Positions 52,294 through 55,998 of a stretch of 55,998 bases of DNA are shown one piece after another. Source of the stretch: Pseudomonas entomophila (GTDB lineage: Bacteria > Pseudomonadota > Gammaproteobacteria > Pseudomonadales > Pseudomonadaceae); assembly GCF_013523125.1 (NCBI RefSeq), contig NZ_JAAMQJ010000033.1:1-55998 (forward strand). Direction: 5' to 3'. A program made the translations under genes and the position numbers. Position 1 is the stretch's first letter. Every line of letters begins with the position of its first letter. The notes beneath the pieces were generated by a model. It saw only the letters and a list, made by a program, of their open reading frames with translations, ran no database searches and had not been told where the DNA came from.

Positions 52294-53435
52294 CGCGAGG
52301 CCACCGTGCGGCGATAGACGTTGAGGGTGTCGAGCGCGCAGCGCTCCCAGGAGAACCGGGCAGCATGGGCCAACCCGGCAGGCACGGCACAGGCGCGCCA
52401 GGCGTCGTCTTCCAGCCCCTTGGCGATCAGTGCCGTCAGGGCGTCGACGTCCATCGCCTCGCACATCAGTGCCGCATCGCCTGCCACTTCGGGCAACGAG
52501 GACGTGGTGGAGCACACCACCGGCACACCCGAAGCCATGGCTTCGAGCACGGGCAGGCCGAAGCCTTCGTACAGCGAGGGGAAGGTGAACAGCCGTGCGC
52601 CAGCGAACAGCGAAGGCAGGTCCTGACTGGGCACGAAGCCCAGGTAGTACGCCCAGCCTTCACGACGGGCGCTCTCGAGCCGCTGGTGAATGGCCTCGCT
52701 GCACCATCCCTGGTAACCGGTCAGCACTAACGGCCAGCGGGTGCGCACGGCCAGCGGCAGGCGCTGATAGGCATCGAGCAGGGTCTGGATGTTCTTGCGC
52801 GGCTCGATGGTACCGACGAACAGGCTGTAGCCCCCAGGCTGTAGACCATGCTGGTCGAGCACGGGGCGAAGCGCTGCCTCGTTGCGCGGGTGGAACTCCG
52901 GTGCACTGGCCAGGGGGACGGTGTCGATGCGGTCCAGCGGCCAGTCGAAGAACGCCGCCAGCTCCTGACGGGTAAACTCCGAGTCGGTGATCAGGCGATC
53001 GGCGCGCTTGATGGTCTGCGTCAGCTCCTTGCGCAGGAAGCGCGCCATCTGCGGTGCATGGCACTGCGGCCAGGTGAAGGGCGACAGGTCATGGAACGTC
53101 GCCACCCGCGGCCCCTTGAACGGAGGCAGGTAGTAGTTGGGGCTGTGGTAGAGGCAATCGGCGTGCCCGTTCAGGGCCCGGCTCTTGAGCCAGGGCATGA
53201 GCACGCGGTAGGCCTCGATGGCGACCGGCATCTTCTGCACCAGGCGCTTGAGGCCATGCCCGCCACCGGATTGATCCTGGGGGCTGGGCAGCGCGGGCAG
53301 GAAACGCCGACCCGCCATGTAGCGCAGCTCGGTGATGTCAGGGCATTGCGCCAGGCGCTGCGCCAGTTCGTAGGTATAACGGCCGATGCCCGTCAGCGGG
53401 AAGCGAACGGGCTCGACGGAAAGCACGACTTTCAT
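52290..53435 (-). CDS. Glycosyltransferase family 4 (WbpY/WbpZ-like)
   Basis: A 381-residue GT-B enzyme: VEPVRFPLTGIGRYTYELAQ, VATFHDLSPFTWPQCH, LFVGTIEPRKNIQTLLDAY, and FPSLYEGFGLPVLEAMASG (E-x7-E). It is a mannosyl/rhamnosyltransferase-like GT4 member. A one-base overlap with rmd (TAATG) supports co-translation. The exact linkage cannot be predicted. Confidence 0.87.
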   Translation of the reverse strand: MKVVLSVEPVRFPLTGIGRYTYELAQRLAQCPDITELRYMAGRRFLPALPSPQDQSGGGHGLKRLVQKMPVAIEAYRVLMPWLKSRALNGHADCLYHSPNYYLPPFKGPRVATFHDLSPFTWPQCHAPQMARFLRKELTQTIKRADRLITDSEFTRQELAAFFDWPLDRIDTVPLASAPEFHPRNEAALRPVLDQHGLQPGGYSLFVGTIEPRKNIQTLLDAYQRLPLAVRTRWPLVLTGYQGWCSEAIHQRLESARREGWAYYLGFVPSQDLPSLFAGARLFTFPSLYEGFGLPVLEAMASGVPVVCSTTSSLPEVAGDAALMCEAMDVDALTALIAKGLEDDAWRACAVPAGLAHAARFSWERCALDTLNVYRRTVASR

Positions 53436-54331
53436 TAGTGCGCATCCAGCATCCAGGCCAAGGTGTCCCCCAAGGGGGGCGTGGTCCAACCCGGCACCAG
53501 ACCGCGCAGGCGCGTGTTGTCGCCAGTCAGGGTCTTGACCTCGTTGGCCCGCACGAAGGCCGGGTTCACGGTCACCTCGATCCGGTGGCCGGTGATCTGT
53601 TCGCACAGGGCGATGACGTCGCGCAACGAATGGGCAACGCCGGAGCTGACGTTCACCGTCTGGCCGACCGGGGCCGCTTCGAGCAGCCCCCGGTAGGCGG
53701 CCACGACCGCGCGCACGTCGCTGAAGTCGCGCCAGACATCGAGGTTGCCCAGTTCGATCACAGGCGCGCGACGGCGGAAGTGCGACACGATCTTGGACAA
53801 CAGGAAATTCTCGCCCTGCCCCACGCCCGAATAGTTGAACGGGCGTGTGATGACCAGGGGTAGACGGTCTTGCCACAAGCGGGCCATGTACTCCATGCCC
53901 AGCTTGCTGACTGCATAATCGTTCGCCGGGGCCGGTGGCGTGGCCTCGCTCAGCATCCCGTCGGAGGCGTTGCCATAGACGTTGGCGCTGCTGGCGAGCA
54001 GCACACAGTCCGGAGTCTTGCCACAGGCGGCGATGGCCTCGAGCAGGTTGCGCGTGCCGATCAGGTTGACCTGATAGAACGCGTCGGCCACACCATGGCC
54101 CACGAAGGCGAGTGCAGCCAGATGCACGACGACATCCGGCTGCAGGTCGGCCAGCACGGCGCGCAGACCCACCGCATCGGTCAGGTCTGCCTGAAGGTAA
54201 CCCGGCTCGTCGGACGCCTGGCTGCCGGTGCCGAACACCTCGTAGCCCTGGGCCTTGAGTTCGGCGGCCATGTAGCGGCCGGTGAACCCGTGCAAACCGG
54301 TGATCAGTGCGCGTTTGCTGGCCTGGGTCAT
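53435..54331 (-). CDS. rmd: GDP-6-deoxy-D-mannose reductase (GDP-D-rhamnose synthase)
   Basis: A 298-residue extended SDR: ITGLHGFTGRYMAAEL at the N terminus, LLASSANVYG and the catalytic YAVSKLGMEYMAR. It reduces the 4-keto product of Gmd to GDP-D-rhamnose. Pairing with gmd, with a one-base stop/start overlap, makes the assignment firm; a GDP-fucose pathway would use a Fcl-type enzyme instead. Confidence 0.92.
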   Translation of the reverse strand: MTQASKRALITGLHGFTGRYMAAELKAQGYEVFGTGSQASDEPGYLQADLTDAVGLRAVLADLQPDVVVHLAALAFVGHGVADAFYQVNLIGTRNLLEAIAACGKTPDCVLLASSANVYGNASDGMLSEATPPAPANDYAVSKLGMEYMARLWQDRLPLVITRPFNYSGVGQGENFLLSKIVSHFRRRAPVIELGNLDVWRDFSDVRAVVAAYRGLLEAAPVGQTVNVSSGVAHSLRDVIALCEQITGHRIEVTVNPAFVRANEVKTLTGDNTRLRGLVPGWTTPPLGDTLAWMLDAH

Positions 54332-55362
54332 CAGAACGAGAACCCTTGCTCGTTACGACGCAGGTCGGCTTCGACCATCATGCGGCACAGCGCTTCGAGC
54401 GACGTCTTCGGCTCCCAGCCCAGGACTTCCTTGGCCTTGGCCGGGTTGCCGATCAGCAGGTCGACTTCGGTCGGGCGGTAGAACTTCGGATTGATCGAGA
54501 CCAGCACCTTGCCGGTGGCAGCGCAGATGCCCTGCTCGGCTTCGGCTTCGCCCTTCCAGTTCAGGGTGATGTCGACGGCCTTGAAGGCCATGCTGACGAA
54601 GTCACGCACGGTTTCGGTACGGTTGGTGGCCAGGACGAAGGTGTCCGGCTCGTCGGCTTGCAGCATGCGCCACATGCCTTCGACGTATTCCTTGGCAAAG
54701 CCCCAGTCGCGCTTGGCGTCCAGGTTGCCCAGCTCCAGGGTCTCCTGCAGGCCCAGCTTGATCTTGGCGACGGTGTCGGTGATCTTGCGGGTCACGAACT
54801 CACGGCCACGCAGGGGCGACTCGTGGTTGAACAGGATGCCGCTGGTGGCGAAGATGCCGTAGGACTCGCGGTAGTTGATGGTCATCCAGTGCGCGTACAG
54901 CTTGGCGACGCCATACGGGCTGCGCGGGTAGAACGGGGTGCTCTCGACCTGCGGGATGGCCTGGACCTTGCCGAACATCTCGGAGGTCGACGCCTGGTAG
55001 AAGCGGACCTTCGGGTTGACGATACGGATGGCTTCCAGCAGGTTGACCGCGCCCAGACCGGTGATTTCGGCGGTGGTCAGCGGCTGCTCGAAGGACACGC
55101 CGACGAAGCTCTGGGCAGCGAGGTTGTAGACCTCGGTGGCTTCGGTGGTCTGCAGCAGGCGGATGCTGGCGGACAGGTCGGTCAGGTCGTACTCGACCAG
55201 GTGCAGGTTGGGATTGTTCTGGATGCCCAGTTCTTCAATACGCCAGAAGTTGACGGAGCTGGTACGGCGGTAGGTGCCATAGACGGTGTAGCCCTTCTCC
55301 AGCAGCAGTTCCGCCAGGTAGGCGCCATCCTGACCAGTAATCCCAGTGACGATTGCTTTCAT
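54331..55362 (-). CDS. gmd: GDP-mannose 4,6-dehydratase
   Basis: A 343-residue extended SDR: VTGITGQDGAYLAELLLEKG, LAAQSFVGVSFEQP, QASTSEMFGKVQ, and catalytic YGVAKLYAHW. It turns GDP-mannose into GDP-4-keto-6-deoxymannose. GGAG lies about 12 nt before the ATG. It is the first gene of a six-gene overlapping operon and follows a long leader with an ops-like element. Confidence 0.96.
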   Translation of the reverse strand: MKAIVTGITGQDGAYLAELLLEKGYTVYGTYRRTSSVNFWRIEELGIQNNPNLHLVEYDLTDLSASIRLLQTTEATEVYNLAAQSFVGVSFEQPLTTAEITGLGAVNLLEAIRIVNPKVRFYQASTSEMFGKVQAIPQVESTPFYPRSPYGVAKLYAHWMTINYRESYGIFATSGILFNHESPLRGREFVTRKITDTVAKIKLGLQETLELGNLDAKRDWGFAKEYVEGMWRMLQADEPDTFVLATNRTETVRDFVSMAFKAVDITLNWKGEAEAEQGICAATGKVLVSINPKFYRPTEVDLLIGNPAKAKEVLGWEPKTSLEALCRMMVEADLRRNEQGFSF

Positions 55363-55471
55363 GCGAATTAACCAACTCCGTTAGTACGATAAAGGGCATT
55401 CATGTGCCGATGGCAGCACCACAGAGGGCTGCAAAGCATGCCGGCGTGAATTCGGGTGCGTGAGTATACAT

Positions 55472-55479
55472 CTACCGCC
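55472..55479 (-). promoter_or_regulatory. ops-like element (GGCGGTAG) in the gmd leader
   Basis: On the minus strand GGCGGTAG is followed by ATGTATAC, about 110 nt upstream of the gmd start in the direction of transcription. The eight-base ops core recruits RfaH to long polysaccharide operons. The bases after it differ from the E. coli CGTG form. Two other chance copies occur inside genes, so position is the main support. Confidence 0.35.
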
Positions 55480-55610
55480 GCGTCGTGCTCGACGTACATC
55501 ACGTAACAAGATCACACCCTGCGGCGTTCGGCGACATGATCGTGCAGGTGGTAAGGACATCAAAGCAAATTTTTCGTTCGGAGGGGTGTCGGATAAAACC
55601 GATTTTGGGG

Positions 55611-55673
55611 GCAAGCGGCAAGCGGCAAGCGGCAAGCGGCAAGCGGCAAGCGGCAAGCGGCAAGCGGCAAGCG
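55611..55673. repeat. Heptamer microsatellite (GCAAGCG)9
   Basis: Nine perfect copies of GCAAGCG in a row followed by GCAAG, about 250 bp upstream of gmd. It lies in the 511-bp gene-free stretch 55363-55873, which also holds the ops-like site and a REP. No gene is supported there. Confidence 0.95.
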
Positions 55674-55796
55674 GCAAGGAGTGTGGCGGTGGGAATGCGG
55701 CAGGGAAAGAGGTAGTTGGCATGAATGGAGGATGTAGGCGCGCCATCGTTGTCCAGGCGATTGGCTGCTTACTGCGGCAGCGGGTTGAATGGCTTC

Positions 55797-55841
55797 ATGG
55801 GCCCTGCGGGCCCAATCGCGGCGCGGGGGCCGCTCCCACAG
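55797..55841 (+). repeat. REP element (single)
   Basis: ATGGGCCCTGCGGGCCCAAT followed by CGCGGCGCGGGGGCCGCTCCCACAG split across the second hairpin. It is unpaired and lies 33 bp inside the IS boundary. Confidence 0.85.
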
Positions 55842-55873
55842 GGGACCGCGGTTGCCTGTACCACAGCGGTAGG

Positions 55874-55998
55874 TGTAATTGAATGGACTCGCCCCCGCCG
55901 AGGCATCACAGTGCCACGGTGGCGTTTCTTGAACAGCCAACGGCAGCGAGGGCCAGTCCATGAGCAAGCATAAAGCCAAACACAATTCCCTGTCTTCC
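55874..55998 (+). mobile_element. Insertion-sequence-like right boundary (partial, inverted copy)
   Basis: Exact reverse complement of bases 3-127. The element enters at 55874 and its gene starts at 55960, reading out of the window. The two copies therefore point away from each other. See the entry at 1-127. Confidence 0.6.
55960..55998 (+). CDS. Partial 5' end of an IS-borne gene, probably transposase
   Basis: Thirteen codons identical to the frame at 41-1 on the minus strand, with GAGGG about 9 nt upstream of the ATG. Truncated by the window end; product unidentified. Confidence 0.45.
   Translation, partial: MSKHKAKHNSLSS

Overview
The window is chromosomal DNA of a fluorescent Pseudomonas, most likely of the P. 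putida group. The evidence is high GC throughout, proteins with clear Pseudomonas-type counterparts (AroC, PrmB, FabH2, HrpA, PyrF, WbpM, Gmd/Rmd), and GC-rich REP repeats with their own RAYT transposase. Nearly all of it is densely packed core genome. I found no tRNA, rRNA, CRISPR array, prophage or plasmid functions.

Layout. 1-127 and 55874-55998 are inverted copies of the same insertion-sequence-like end, each holding only the first codons of an outward-reading gene. 0.2-12 kb: ZIP metal transporter, small and ankyrin proteins, an operon aroC-MFS-(degenerate acireductone dioxygenase), hydrolases, prmB, an Smr protein, folE and a glutaredoxin. 12-27 kb: DTW-domain tRNA modification enzyme, a 41-residue PA1414-type ORF, a degenerate M61-like protein, YcgN, nitroreductase, 2-hydroxyacid dehydrogenase, rnd-ycgL, a tautomerase, an amidotransferase, an S9 oligopeptidase, an HNH protein and a FemAB-like acyltransferase. 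27-38 kb: porin, a REP array with its RAYT gene, and lipid genes (fabH2, fadD, phaJ1) around hrpA. 38-42 kb: LysE exporter, YihY, CsbD, pyrF and DUF2897.

42-55 kb is envelope-polysaccharide territory. On the plus strand lie kdsA, a single-ORF kdsB-kdsC fusion and a KdsD/KpsF arabinose-5-phosphate isomerase; together these cover ribulose-5-phosphate to CMP-Kdo. comEA and trmK are interleaved. On the minus strand a tightly overlapping operon gmd-rmd-GT-GT-wbpV-wbpL, then wbpM, would make GDP-D-rhamnose, start chains on undecaprenyl phosphate and extend them. An ops-like GGCGGTAG sits in the leader of that operon and a nine-copy heptamer repeat lies upstream.

Most noteworthy: the kdsBC fusion and extra Kdo set beside the O-antigen locus; the RAYT with its REP array and about a dozen further REP copies in the window; three enzyme-fold proteins missing key catalytic or metal residues; a GTGAC/GTCAC operator-like motif upstream of both fabH2 and fadD/phaJ1; and the 125-bp inverted repeat bounding the window. 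Family names are from recognition of motifs by eye; no database search was run.
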